From NCBI GenBank assembly GCA_001790525.1, contig MGCU01000027.1, forward strand, positions 1 through 44,571: DNA of 44,571 nucleotides, written 5' to 3'. The notes under the pieces are model-generated. The model made no database searches. It saw nothing but the letters and a program-made list of their open reading frames with translations, and was not told the DNA's origin. How positions within the stretch are numbered: position 1 is the first letter of the stretch; every line of letters begins with the position of its first letter. Origin of the DNA: Candidatus Saccharibacteria bacterium RIFCSPHIGHO2_12_FULL_47_16b. Lineage in GTDB: Bacteria; Patescibacteriota; Saccharimonadia; Saccharimonadales; UBA10212. The position numbers and the translations under genes are program-made. Of the stretch, positions 28,433 to 36,374 are shown one piece after another.

Positions 28433-29605
28433 ATGAGTGAACAAGAACGACCAAATCACATACCCAGTTATGAAGCTGTTACATCAGCTTATGATGAGAT
28501 TCTAGAATACAACCGAAAGCACACTGGGCTAGGAGTTGGTTTAGCAAACCTCTTTTTAGGACTTATGCCTGTTGGCGAAGAGGAAGATTCAGAAGTTCTA
28601 GAGCAAAATGATGTTTATGAGAGTATGAATCAGCGAGTTGAGAATCGCGTCGTCGAAGGCGACATGCATGGCGAACTACAGACAATAGTACATAGCGATA
28701 CATTTATGAGATTGGGCATAAAAATAGCACCGTTTGGTAGTACCTGGGGTGGAGCTATGGGTGAAAGGATAAGCAGCAGAGGTCTCTTACCAATACTCGA
28801 GAATACCGAATTATACAAAGAATTCTTGTCCACTATAGACCCGAAGCAAGTAGATATTAGTAGAGATAAATTTCTAACGGCAGTTCTTAGCAATTTAGCG
28901 CGAACAATAGAGCTGGCATTTGATCCTGTCGAACGCGAAAGACTGCCAGAGGAGTTTCACGAACTTGCCGAGCAGGGCGGAGAAAACAGCTTGCGCGACT
29001 TTCTTTCGATTGAACCTGAATATAAAAGACTGGGGTTAGACCCTGAAACATTGAGAAAGAAATTCCCGAACCCTGGACCCACAACTCGTACGGAAAAACA
29101 TGGTGATGATTACTATGAGGTGCCAATGGGGAGAAGTGAGAGAAGGCAGGCAGCACTTGAAAGGGCCGAGGAACTCTTTCGGATGGCCGAAGGCGCAGCC
29201 TCCGTCTATGAAAGGTTAAATAACTACGTTAATTACTGGGGACGAGGCCTTCTGCCGGAGTTTATCGTGGCTGATAGGGAACAATATCTGAAAGACCCGA
29301 AGAGGCAAGGTTTCGGTCCGGCGCAATGGCACCATGATGGTGGTCAGCGTCGTTGGCGAGAAGCTGTAGAGTTTGTCGCATCATTAGAACAACAGGATCG
29401 TACCAAAGATTTTGCTGAAGAGCTCAGACGTGGCATGATTCATTCATTAGACGTTGCTCTAAAAGAGATTGCCGATGCACTTGAACCACCGTACTTTGCT
29501 AAATATAGAAATGATCTCGCAAACGTGCGTAATTGTCTAAGTGGTAAACCCTACGATGCTGAAGCACTGATGCGATTTACAGAACCACCTAATTATAATT
29601 TCTGA
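28433..29605 (+). CDS. Hypothetical protein, 390 residues
   Basis: I do not recognise this protein. It is acidic and mostly helical, without signal peptide. A mildly hydrophobic stretch GLGVGLANLFLGLMPVG near residues 32-48 might be a membrane-binding helix, and SDTFMRLGIKIAPFGSTWGGAM is a glycine-containing segment near 90-110. The C-terminal half is rich in charged helices (ERRQAALERAEELFRMAEGA) and Trp (YVNYWGRGLLP, AQWHHDGGQRRW). It has its own promoter (28380-28408) and converges with purH, whose stop is only 5 nt away. Confidence 0.65.
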   Translation: MSEQERPNHIPSYEAVTSAYDEILEYNRKHTGLGVGLANLFLGLMPVGEEEDSEVLEQNDVYESMNQRVENRVVEGDMHGELQTIVHSDTFMRLGIKIAPFGSTWGGAMGERISSRGLLPILENTELYKEFLSTIDPKQVDISRDKFLTAVLSNLARTIELAFDPVERERLPEEFHELAEQGGENSLRDFLSIEPEYKRLGLDPETLRKKFPNPGPTTRTEKHGDDYYEVPMGRSERRQAALERAEELFRMAEGAASVYERLNNYVNYWGRGLLPEFIVADREQYLKDPKRQGFGPAQWHHDGGQRRWREAVEFVASLEQQDRTKDFAEELRRGMIHSLDVALKEIADALEPPYFAKYRNDLANVRNCLSGKPYDAEALMRFTEPPNYNF

Positions 29606-29609
29606 TTAC

Positions 29610-31241
29610 TTAGTGCATGTAGAAGCCGCGGGCGAGTTCATCGGGTAGGGTATAGAAAATAACGCCGGTTTGTTTTAAGGCCTCGGCAACTTTAGCATCA
29701 TTAACCGAGCCACGGGTGGCCAAGATTGCCTTTACCCCGGCATCGGCCAGCTTAATTGGTCCGTCCGGGAAGGGGAAGAAGCTGTCACTGTAGGCTATGG
29801 CTTCGGCAATATCATGGCCCCCGTCGCGGGCTCGTTTCAAGGCCAGTTGAGCGGCCGAAACTCGGTCTTGCTGGCCAACGCCGTTGCCAATCAACATGCC
29901 ATTTTTGACCAGAACTACGGTGTTGCTATTGCTAGTCGAGCCGACCGCCCACGCTAGGACTAAATCTTTCTCCAATTTTGCAAGGCTCGGCCTTGCAAAG
30001 GGTGGTTGGCTGGTTTTTTGCAGATCACGAGACTTAAGATCCAATATAAATGTGTAATTATCCTGGACTAACGTGCCGCCGCGGACGTAACGGAATCTCT
30101 CCAATGAATCAAGCGATTTTTGATTAAGTTTGGCTAACTGCGGATTGGTAACCACCCGCAGTTTGCCACCTTTGCGCTGTAAAATGTCAAGCGCTTCATC
30201 TGTTACATCAGCCACCGCCACTACATCAAGTAAACGTTTGCCGTCAGGTATGCCGTGTTCCAGTAGTAGGTTGGCTAATTCTTTATCGAGGCCAAAGTTG
30301 AACATAACCGAACCACCAAAAATAGCTCGCCTGTCGCCATCGAGCATTTTTTTGATGGCCTCGACTTTGGAATTTGAAACCGCGCCGCCACAAACATTAC
30401 CGTGTTTGGCACCCAAGGCTACGGCCGGAACTTTGCCAAAATTCTTATCAAAGCCGGCAGCAATGTGAGTGATGCTTTGAAGCAACCGGTCAATATCAGC
30501 GTAGTTGTTATAGCTAAGTTTAGTGCCGCCACGCTGCTCAAACCAATCTAAGCCTAGCCGGTCAAAACCCAGACCTTCACTGTAAAAGCCGGCATCCTTT
30601 TGCCAGGGGTTCTCGCCGTATTTAGTTTGGTTGATTCGCTGGCCAATAAAGCCGGCAAATTCATCACCGCCCCAGTATTTGGCAGAAGCAAAAACGTATT
30701 TAGCGACTTCCAGTTCAGCTACGGCGGCCAGCGCCGTCAGGAAGTTTTTAGCATCCGGCCGCCCGGCTTTGAGCCACTCGATAACGGTTTGTCTTTGTTC
30801 GGGCCGGCACAACACAACCCGCCGGCCTTTGGCAGCGGCTCTAAGCAAAGTCGGGCCGCCAATATCGGTCATTTCGATAACATCGGTCTCGGTCGCGCCT
30901 TTTTTATTTATGACTTCAGCCAAAGGATACATATCAACACAAACTAAGTCGAGGCGGGGAATACCCAGCTTTTTGAGTTCGGCGGCGTGAGCTTTATCCG
31001 CCAAAAGGCCGGCGTGGATTTCGCGCGATAGTGTCACCACGCGATGATCCAAAATAGCATCGCCGCCAACCAATTCAGCAATATCTTTGACCGGCACCTT
31101 AGCCTTGGCGATTTCTTTAGCGGTGCCGCCGGAAGCATAAATAATAAAGCCCATTTTTTTAATCTCGGCCGCAAACTCGGCAATCCCAGTTTTGTCGTAA
31201 ACCGAAATCAAAGCGTTCCGGGGATTTTTCACCTTATCCAT
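29610..31241 (-). CDS. purH: Bifunctional AICAR transformylase/IMP cyclohydrolase PurH
   Basis: PurH catalyses the last two steps to IMP. The N-terminal MGS-like IMP cyclohydrolase domain starts NALISVYDKTGIAEFAAEI and contains YASGGTAKEI and IGGPTLLRAAAK. The AICAR transformylase part includes KYGENPWQ, AKHGNVCGGAV (the catalytic Lys-His pair in a family 'KH.NP.G' site) and GVGQQDRVSAAQLA. At 543 residues it is close to the usual 510-530. A palindrome, TTTGCAAGGC-CGA-GCCTTGCAAA, sits in frame (29977-29999). No other purine gene is in view. Confidence 0.95.
   Translation of the reverse strand: MDKVKNPRNALISVYDKTGIAEFAAEIKKMGFIIYASGGTAKEIAKAKVPVKDIAELVGGDAILDHRVVTLSREIHAGLLADKAHAAELKKLGIPRLDLVCVDMYPLAEVINKKGATETDVIEMTDIGGPTLLRAAAKGRRVVLCRPEQRQTVIEWLKAGRPDAKNFLTALAAVAELEVAKYVFASAKYWGGDEFAGFIGQRINQTKYGENPWQKDAGFYSEGLGFDRLGLDWFEQRGGTKLSYNNYADIDRLLQSITHIAAGFDKNFGKVPAVALGAKHGNVCGGAVSNSKVEAIKKMLDGDRRAIFGGSVMFNFGLDKELANLLLEHGIPDGKRLLDVVAVADVTDEALDILQRKGGKLRVVTNPQLAKLNQKSLDSLERFRYVRGGTLVQDNYTFILDLKSRDLQKTSQPPFARPSLAKLEKDLVLAWAVGSTSNSNTVVLVKNGMLIGNGVGQQDRVSAAQLALKRARDGGHDIAEAIAYSDSFFPFPDGPIKLADAGVKAILATRGSVNDAKVAEALKQTGVIFYTLPDELARGFYMH
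29977..29999. repeat. 10-bp palindrome in frame inside purH
   Basis: TTTGCAAGGC and GCCTTGCAAA flank CGA (minus-strand sense). It codes for FARPSLAK in a poorly conserved loop. The CAAGG...CCTTG arms recall those of element C at 43268-43352. Confidence 0.6.
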
Positions 31242-31287
31242 CTACTTTAATTATTATAGGAGTAAGAGGAGCAATACAAGTCAGATA

Positions 31288-31809
31288 TTAGTCTGAAGTA
31301 ATGAGACCATCTTTGATGCCGAACATATTCCTTGCGTAAGCCCTGTCTTCCTCTGTGGTTTTGGCTATCATCTTTTCGGCGTAGTAACCTAAAACAAAGT
31401 AAGACTTTACTTTTTTTGGATCGATATCTGTACCTTTGGACTGTCTGACATCCGAACTAGACAGGCCATTTGGATTGAAAGGCATCCAAGGATTGGGAAA
31501 ATGTTCCGTATTACGCGTTTTAGTTCGCCATTTTAAGCCCAATTCTTGACCAAATTCTGGTTCTTGAAGAGGCATGCGAGCACCATAAAACCGAACAGGT
31601 TCGAATGCCATCGCTATTCTTTTTTCTGTAGGATTAATTCGACGGCATAGGACTAGATTTACGCCAGCAATCTTAAGTATGCCAATTGGCATTTCCATCA
31701 GGGTCTCAAGACTAACAGCCTGTGTTTGACCATCAGAAAAATCTTCTAAACGAATGACTCTTTGTTGAGCTCCAGGGAATTTTTCTAAGCTTTTGGACTC
31801 ACCCGCCAT
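31288..31809 (-). CDS. Hypothetical protein, 173 residues
   Basis: I do not recognise this protein. It is soluble, with a beta-rich centre (PIGILKIAGVNLVLCRRINPTEKRIAMAFEPVRFYGARMP) and a C-terminal helical end SYFVLGYYAEKMIAKTTEEDRAYARNMFG. No signal peptide is seen. A small palindrome, TCAGA-TATTAG-TCTGA (31281-31296), covers its stop codon. It is divergent from the secreted-protein gene at 31919. Confidence 0.55.
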   Translation of the reverse strand: MAGESKSLEKFPGAQQRVIRLEDFSDGQTQAVSLETLMEMPIGILKIAGVNLVLCRRINPTEKRIAMAFEPVRFYGARMPLQEPEFGQELGLKWRTKTRNTEHFPNPWMPFNPNGLSSSDVRQSKGTDIDPKKVKSYFVLGYYAEKMIAKTTEEDRAYARNMFGIKDGLITSD

Positions 31810-31881
31810 AATATTAGCATTAAATCATAAAATGGCGAAAAGAGCAATACTATTAATCTGTAAATATCAATATTCGTTAGA

Positions 31882-31910
31882 TTGCCCAAGTTGGCGCTCA
31901 AATGTATACT
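31882..31910 (+). promoter_or_regulatory. Promoter of the secreted-protein gene, leaderless
   Basis: TTGCCC (31882-31887) and TATACT (31905-31910) are spaced by 17 nt. ATG 31919 follows after 8 nt. Confidence 0.55.
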
Positions 31911-31918
31911 GCTTATGT

Positions 31919-33019
31919 ATGAGCCGAAGACAAACAAGACTTCTAATACTCAGTGCTGTTTATTTGTTGGTTTTTAGCCTCACCAGCTTGGGAGCTGTTT
32001 ATGCCGATACTCGGCCTTACTTTAAAGCCTACGGCGCCGATACATTCAGTGGCGGCGGTTTCAACTCCGGTCCATCGTCCTGCGATCCGTCGGACAGTAG
32101 CTACCAAGCACCCGATTACACCGGCTCCTCTGGCCCCTCTAATTTATATAAAGGTGGCGTGATGGGTTTTGCCAGATATGATGCCAACAGCCAAAAGGCC
32201 TCGGGCGCGGGCAGTGAATTTGGCGCTCTGGCGCTTGGTATCATTGAAGGCAACAGCGCTGCCAGCGGCGAGCCTTATGGCTTCTCAACTGGCACCACCG
32301 GCTACAACAAAACCAGCTTTGCTAACAAGAGCACGATTACAGCTACAAACTACTGGGGTGGTTTTTTAGAGGGCTCGAAACAAACACACTGCATTCCAGA
32401 TTATTTCGGCACTAAGCAATCTTCGCCTCAAACTATCGCCTCGGCTAACGACGTTGCGGCTCTTAATTCCGGCCAATATTTAATCAATGGCAGTGGCATC
32501 ACCAATGTTGCTGCAGCTTCGCCAATCGCCGCCGGTAAAAAAATTACCTTATTTGTCTCAGGCAATGTTTTTATCTCCAGCAATATTACTTATGGGGTCC
32601 ATAACGTTGATAATGTGCCCAAGTTTACACTGGTCGTAAAAGGCAACATCTACATTGCCAATGACGTTGGCCAGTTGGATGGACTTTACATTGGCCAGCC
32701 GAGCACCGACCCAGCAGCCTCGGGTATCATTTGGACCTGCCACACTAACTCAAATGATCCGCCAACCGATGTTTATGTTAGTGCGGCCTGCCGCAACAAG
32801 TTAACTGTTAACGGCGCCTTCATTGCCAAAAAGGTAAATCTAGTGCGCACCAATGGCGATGTCAATTCGGCGGCCCCAGGCGAAGCCGCCAGCAGCGGTA
32901 ACATTGCCGAAGTCTTTAACTTCACGCCGGAAATGGTCATTGGCGGTGGCTTTTTCAACGATGCCGGCGCCAGCAGCGGCAAAATCCAAAGTTTAATCAG
33001 TCTTCCACCTGTCTTCTAA
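31919..33019 (+). CDS. Secreted Ser/Gly/Asn-rich protein next to the pilus locus
   Basis: The product (366 residues from ATG 31919) starts with a signal peptide, RRQTRLLILSAVYLLVFSLT followed by SLGAVYA and a likely cleavage before DTRPYF. The mature part is rich in Ser, Gly, Ala and Asn. Its C-terminal half repeats beta-strand turns such as KKITLFVSGNVFISSN, FTLVVKGNIYIAND and NKLTVNGAFIAKKVNLVR, suggesting a beta-helix or adhesin-like fold. Several cysteines may pair outside the cell. It lies 158 nt before pilM, in the same direction, so it may be a pilus-associated or surface protein. ATG 31919 was preferred to an upstream in-frame start because promoter boxes end 8 nt before it. Confidence 0.6.
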   Translation: MSRRQTRLLILSAVYLLVFSLTSLGAVYADTRPYFKAYGADTFSGGGFNSGPSSCDPSDSSYQAPDYTGSSGPSNLYKGGVMGFARYDANSQKASGAGSEFGALALGIIEGNSAASGEPYGFSTGTTGYNKTSFANKSTITATNYWGGFLEGSKQTHCIPDYFGTKQSSPQTIASANDVAALNSGQYLINGSGITNVAAASPIAAGKKITLFVSGNVFISSNITYGVHNVDNVPKFTLVVKGNIYIANDVGQLDGLYIGQPSTDPAASGIIWTCHTNSNDPPTDVYVSAACRNKLTVNGAFIAKKVNLVRTNGDVNSAAPGEAASSGNIAEVFNFTPEMVIGGGFFNDAGASSGKIQSLISLPPVF

Positions 33020-33135
33020 CATCCGTTTACGGTTTACAGTTTACCGTTCACCATGCGTTTACCATGATCTGTTTACATTGAAAACGGAAAACTTAAAGAC
33101 GTATTGAAAACTGAAAATGGAAAATTGTAAATTAC
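33020..33135. repeat. Quasi-palindromic word array upstream of pilM
   Basis: The left arm is TTTACGGTTTACAGTTTACC-like. The right arm has complementary GAAAACGGAAAAC and TGAAAACTGAAAATGG words. Confidence 0.65.
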
Positions 33136-33176
33136 TGGTGTTAATCTATAACGCTAATGTATAATCAGAGTTAATT

Positions 33177-34217
33177 ATGGCTTTTTTCAGTGGTGGGCGA
33201 TCCGACTTTTTTGGCCTGGATATTGGCACCTTTGGCCTCCGTGCCGTTCAACTAAAAGGCCCTGGACCGATAAAAACCCTAGATCGCTACGGCGAAATAA
33301 CTTTGGATAGCACTGTTGGCACTGGCTACGACGTGGTTGATAAACAAGGCTTTACTCAAGCCTTGCAAAGACTGGTTAAACAGACGGGGATTACCGCCAA
33401 AAACGTGGCTGTTAACATTCCATCCCAAAGGGTTTTTACGACCATTATTGATCTTCCAAAAATGCTCCCGGCCGAACTTGATAAAACCATCCACTATCAG
33501 GCTGGTTCGTATATTCCGACGCCGCCGGATAAATCTAAAGTTGACTTTGCCGTAATTGGTAATTCACCGCAAGCCGGCAAAGTCGAAGTGCTTATCACCA
33601 GTGCGCCAAATGATTTTATAGAATCCCGCCTGGCGTTAGTTGAGGCCGCCGGCTTAAACGTCATCGCAATGGAGCCGGATAACATGGCCTTAGCCCGGGC
33701 GATTGTGGCGGCCGATGCCACTTTACCGCAGCTGGTTTTAGACGTTGGCAGTGTTAGCGCCGATTTGATTATCAGTTTTGGTGGCACGCCGCATTTAGTG
33801 CGGGCCATCCCTACGGGCATGCAAAACATCGCCCGGGCGGCCAGCCAAAATCTGGGGGTTGATGCCCGGCAAGCCCAGCAGTATGTGCTTAAGTTTGGAC
33901 TGGGCAAAGATAAGCTGGAAGGTCGGGTTTATGCGGCCATCATCGGTGTTATCGATGGCCTAGCCGGCGAAATTGAAAAATCGATTAAATTTTTTGCCGA
34001 ACGTTATGGCAATACCAAACTGGACAGAATTATCGTTACCGGCGGAGCCTCAACTTTGCCGGAGCTACCGCTTTACATTGCCAACAAATTCGGTATTAAT
34101 GTAGAAATTGGTAATGCTTGGCGTAACGTTAACGTGCCGCCGCCGCAGCAAAATCAGACCATGGTGGTTTCCAGCCACTTTGCGGTCGCCGTCGGCTTAG
34201 CCGGAAGGATGGAATAA
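33177..34217 (+). CDS. pilM: Type IV pilus assembly ATPase-fold protein PilM
   Basis: The 346-residue protein has the FtsA/actin-like PilM start FFGLDIGTFGLRAVQLKG, followed by VAVNIPSQRVFTTIIDLPKML, VVAADATLPQLVLDVGSVSADLI (phosphate 2) and IIVTGGASTLPELPLYIAN (adenosine motif). PilM sits on the cytoplasmic face and binds PilN. It is the first gene of the pilMNO-BTC cluster. The stop codon is inside the palindrome AATGAC-TAC-GTCATT (34216-34230), which begins the spacer to pilN. Confidence 0.93.
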   Translation: MAFFSGGRSDFFGLDIGTFGLRAVQLKGPGPIKTLDRYGEITLDSTVGTGYDVVDKQGFTQALQRLVKQTGITAKNVAVNIPSQRVFTTIIDLPKMLPAELDKTIHYQAGSYIPTPPDKSKVDFAVIGNSPQAGKVEVLITSAPNDFIESRLALVEAAGLNVIAMEPDNMALARAIVAADATLPQLVLDVGSVSADLIISFGGTPHLVRAIPTGMQNIARAASQNLGVDARQAQQYVLKFGLGKDKLEGRVYAAIIGVIDGLAGEIEKSIKFFAERYGNTKLDRIIVTGGASTLPELPLYIANKFGINVEIGNAWRNVNVPPPQQNQTMVVSSHFAVAVGLAGRME

Positions 34218-34335
34218 TGACTACGTCATTTCAATTTCTAATTTCTAAACCCGAAATCCTAAACAAATTCCAAGTGCTAAATCATAAATTCCAAACATTA
34301 GAGTTTCGAGTTTCGAGCTTAGAGTTTAAAGTGAC
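34216..34335. repeat. Stop palindrome and quasi-palindromic word array between pilM and pilN
   Basis: AATGAC/GTCATT (34216-34221, 34225-34230) overlaps the pilM stop. The left arm words TAAACCCGAAATCCTAAAC are then matched by right arm words GAGTTTCGAGTTTCGAGC. Confidence 0.65.
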
Positions 34336-34350
34336 TGAAAGGAACGCTTG

Positions 34351-35052
34351 ATGGTGCCAAGAGCCCAATTTAACCTACTGCCAGATATCAAGCAGACCGG
34401 CGTCAAGTTGGAAAGAAGCCGTCGGCTGTTGACTAGTGGGGTGTTGCTAGTAAGTCTAATTTCGGCCGCTATTTTTGTCTTGTTGCTGCTAACGGTTTAC
34501 GGCATCCAGAAGAAACAATTATCCGATGCCGATAAATCAATTACTAGTTACAGTCAGCAGCTAGCTAACACCGAAAATCTAGACAGAATTTTGACTGTTC
34601 AAAATCAACTGGCCACGTTATCTGGCTTGCATCAGAACAAACACGCCGTCTCACGCATTTTTGCCTATATGCCGGATATTACGCCCAGCAATGTTTCCTT
34701 AAGCAATTTATCGCTCGATCTAGCGGCCAATACCATCCAAATTGACGGTACAGCCGATTCGCAAAAATCGGTTAATACATTCGTGGATACTTTAAAGTTC
34801 ACCACCTATAGCCTAGGTTCTGATGATGGCGGCCAAAAGGCCTTTCCATCGGTAGTCTTAAGCAGTTTTGGCATCGGCGAGGGTAAAGCCAGCTTTTCGG
34901 TAAATGTAACTTTTAATCCGATCCTATTTAGCAGCAATGCGGTTGATAGTAGCGGCGCCAATGTCACACCCAAGTTAAGCGTCCCTAAACAGACTTCCAA
35001 CCGGTCAGCGCTTGACGATCCATTATTTACCGGACAAGGTGGAGGTCAATGA
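34351..35052 (+). CDS. pilN: Type IV pilus inner-membrane protein PilN
   Basis: The 233-residue product begins MVPRAQFNLLPDIKQTGVKLE, matching the conserved PilN N-terminal peptide (INLLP) that binds PilM. A single membrane helix follows (LTSGVLLVSLISAAIFVLLLLTVYG, about 28-52). The periplasmic/external part has a coiled coil and a ferredoxin-like fold region with VSLSNLSLDLAANTIQIDGTADSQKSV. The start is set by AAAGGA 6 nt before ATG 34351. Its TGA overlaps the pilO ATG (ATGA). Confidence 0.85.
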   Translation: MVPRAQFNLLPDIKQTGVKLERSRRLLTSGVLLVSLISAAIFVLLLLTVYGIQKKQLSDADKSITSYSQQLANTENLDRILTVQNQLATLSGLHQNKHAVSRIFAYMPDITPSNVSLSNLSLDLAANTIQIDGTADSQKSVNTFVDTLKFTTYSLGSDDGGQKAFPSVVLSSFGIGEGKASFSVNVTFNPILFSSNAVDSSGANVTPKLSVPKQTSNRSALDDPLFTGQGGGQ

Positions 35053-35729
35053 TGAAAGCTAAATTCGATTTTAAAAAGCTCAATCTGGACCGCGGTCAGA
35101 CCCGCATGCTGGTAACAATAACAGTTGCCGCCGCCGTGACGGTCTTTTGTTTACTATCAGCTAAAGCCCTATGGAGTCAGGCGGCATATCATCGTCAGGT
35201 ACTATCCGCCAAAAGACAAGCCGTTGCTCAACTTAAGGCCAACATTGATACGGTCGAAACCTTAAAAACCCAGTACGATGCATTTAATTCGGCTAACCCT
35301 AATGCTATCGGCGGCAAGAATGTGTCTGATGCTAACGCCACGCCACCGGATGGCACTAATAGTCAGGTGGTGCTTAATGCTTTGCCGAGTAAATACGACT
35401 TTCCGGCTCTAATTTCATCGGTTGCCAAGGTAATGTCGCTTAATCGGATTGGCAATCCGGGGATTGCCGGCTCTGACCAATCGGCCACCATTAACAGCCA
35501 GCCAACCGCCAATCCGCAGCCGGTTGAAATACCATTGAGCCTAAGCGGATTGACAACCTATTCAGGTGCTCAAAATCTGGTGCGTGATTTGGAACGCTCG
35601 ATTCGGCCATTTGATATCACTAAACTGCAGCTGTCCGGTTCCAGCGCCAGCCTGTCGGTTTCGGCTAGTGTGACAACCTACTTCCAGCCGGCTAAAATTT
35701 TAAGTGCCGGCAATAAGGAGATCAAGTAA
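35049..35729 (+). CDS. pilO: Type IV pilus inner-membrane protein PilO
   Basis: The 226-residue product has a short cytoplasmic start (FDFKKLNLDRGQTRM), one membrane helix (LVTITVAAAVTVFCLLSA), a coiled-coil stretch (KRQAVAQLKANIDTVETLKTQYDAF) and a C-terminal domain with VEIPLSLSGLTTYSGAQNLVRDLERS, the PilO-like ferredoxin fold. It pairs with PilN to form the alignment complex. The start overlaps pilN by 4 nt; ATG 35052 is an alternative. The TAA is the first part of the palindrome TAATGAC-GAA-GTCATTA. Confidence 0.82.
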   Translation: MMKAKFDFKKLNLDRGQTRMLVTITVAAAVTVFCLLSAKALWSQAAYHRQVLSAKRQAVAQLKANIDTVETLKTQYDAFNSANPNAIGGKNVSDANATPPDGTNSQVVLNALPSKYDFPALISSVAKVMSLNRIGNPGIAGSDQSATINSQPTANPQPVEIPLSLSGLTTYSGAQNLVRDLERSIRPFDITKLQLSGSSASLSVSASVTTYFQPAKILSAGNKEIK

Positions 35730-35946
35730 TGACGAAGTCATTACAATTATCAATTTTCAATTATCCCCACACCAAAAACTTGAAGCTTCGTAATCTGATT
35801 GCAGACTACTCCGCTCAGGTTTTGGTACGGGGCAAGCAATTTTCAATGAATGATCAATTATCAATGATCAATGTAGCTACATTAATAAAAAGTAAATTGC
35901 TAACTGTAAATTTACTGAAAACTGAAAACTGTAAACTGAAAACTGG
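35727..35946. repeat. Stop palindrome and word arrays between pilO and the small membrane protein
   Basis: TAATGAC-GAA-GTCATTA (35727-35743) is followed by ACAATTATCAATTTTCAATT words, a middle part, GATCAATTATCAATGATC words, and GAAAACTGAAAACTGTAAAC words. An 80-codon open frame crosses it but is made of these words and is not called as a gene. Confidence 0.6.
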
Positions 35947-35966
35947 AGCGACCGAAGGGAGCGACT
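35947..35966 (+). promoter_or_regulatory. RBS cassette, 20-mer shared with the pilT leader
   Basis: AGCGACCGAAGGGAGCGACT is identical to 38251-38270. It contains the SD AAGGGAG between two copies of GCGAC and ends 1 nt before ATG 35968. Confidence 0.65.
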
Positions 35967-35967
35967 T

Positions 35968-36228
35968 ATGAAGCGACGAGATGTGATTTTGATAAGCTCG
36001 GCTGCTTTAATCGCCGCCACTATTGCCTTGGCGGTTTCTAACCTAGTCTTTAATGCGCCGTCATCGCGCAGCCAAGTGCCGGTGATTGAAAAAATTAATC
36101 CTAACTTCCCGGATGTTAAAAATGATTCCGCCTACAGCAGTTTCCTTAACCGTAATGCCCTTGACCCAACCCAGCCAATTCAAATCGGTAACACCAAAAA
36201 TACTTCACCGTTCAACCCAAGCCAATAG
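35968..36228 (+). CDS. Small membrane-anchored protein in the pilus operon
   Basis: The 86-residue product has a basic start MKRRDVILISSAALIAATIALAVSNLVF forming one N-terminal membrane helix (quoted in parts: KRRDVILISS, LIAATIALAV). A short external tail is rich in Asn/Pro/Ser (KINPNFPDVKND, NTSPFNPSQ). It occupies the position between pilO and pilB where pilP stands in proteobacteria, but it lacks the PilP beta domain and no homology is claimed. The start is set by the AAGGGAG RBS cassette. Confidence 0.65.
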   Translation: MKRRDVILISSAALIAATIALAVSNLVFNAPSSRSQVPVIEKINPNFPDVKNDSAYSSFLNRNALDPTQPIQIGNTKNTSPFNPSQ

Positions 36229-36350
36229 GTGATGAATTTATCATTTACCAATTCACAATTACCAATTAAGTATCATTTGTCATTTACCAGAAGTTTTGAT
36301 GAATGGCTAATGGTAAATAATTTGGCTAATGGAAAATGGAAAATGGTTAA
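36229..36350. repeat. Quasi-palindromic word array between the small membrane protein and pilB
   Basis: Left words TCATTTACCAATTCACAATT are matched by right words GGCTAATGGTAAATAATTTG and GGAAAATGGAAAATGG. It runs into the SD hairpin of pilB. Confidence 0.7.
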
Positions 36351-36351
36351 T

Positions 36352-36371
36352 GCGACTCCGAATGGAGGCGC
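36352..36371 (+). promoter_or_regulatory. Hairpin-embedded Shine-Dalgarno before pilB
   Basis: GCGACTCC (36352-36359) pairs with GGAGGCGC (36364-36371) with one mismatch around GAAT. The SD GGAGG is in the 3' arm, 6 nt before ATG 36375. Confidence 0.6.
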
Positions 36372-36374
36372 CTG

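Noticed and set aside
35729-35971. 80-codon open frame between pilO and the small membrane protein
   Set aside because: It is made of word-array sequence (repeated CAATTATCAATTTTC and GAAAACTGAAAAC words) and has no domain-like features. It is better explained as an accidental frame across the spacer.
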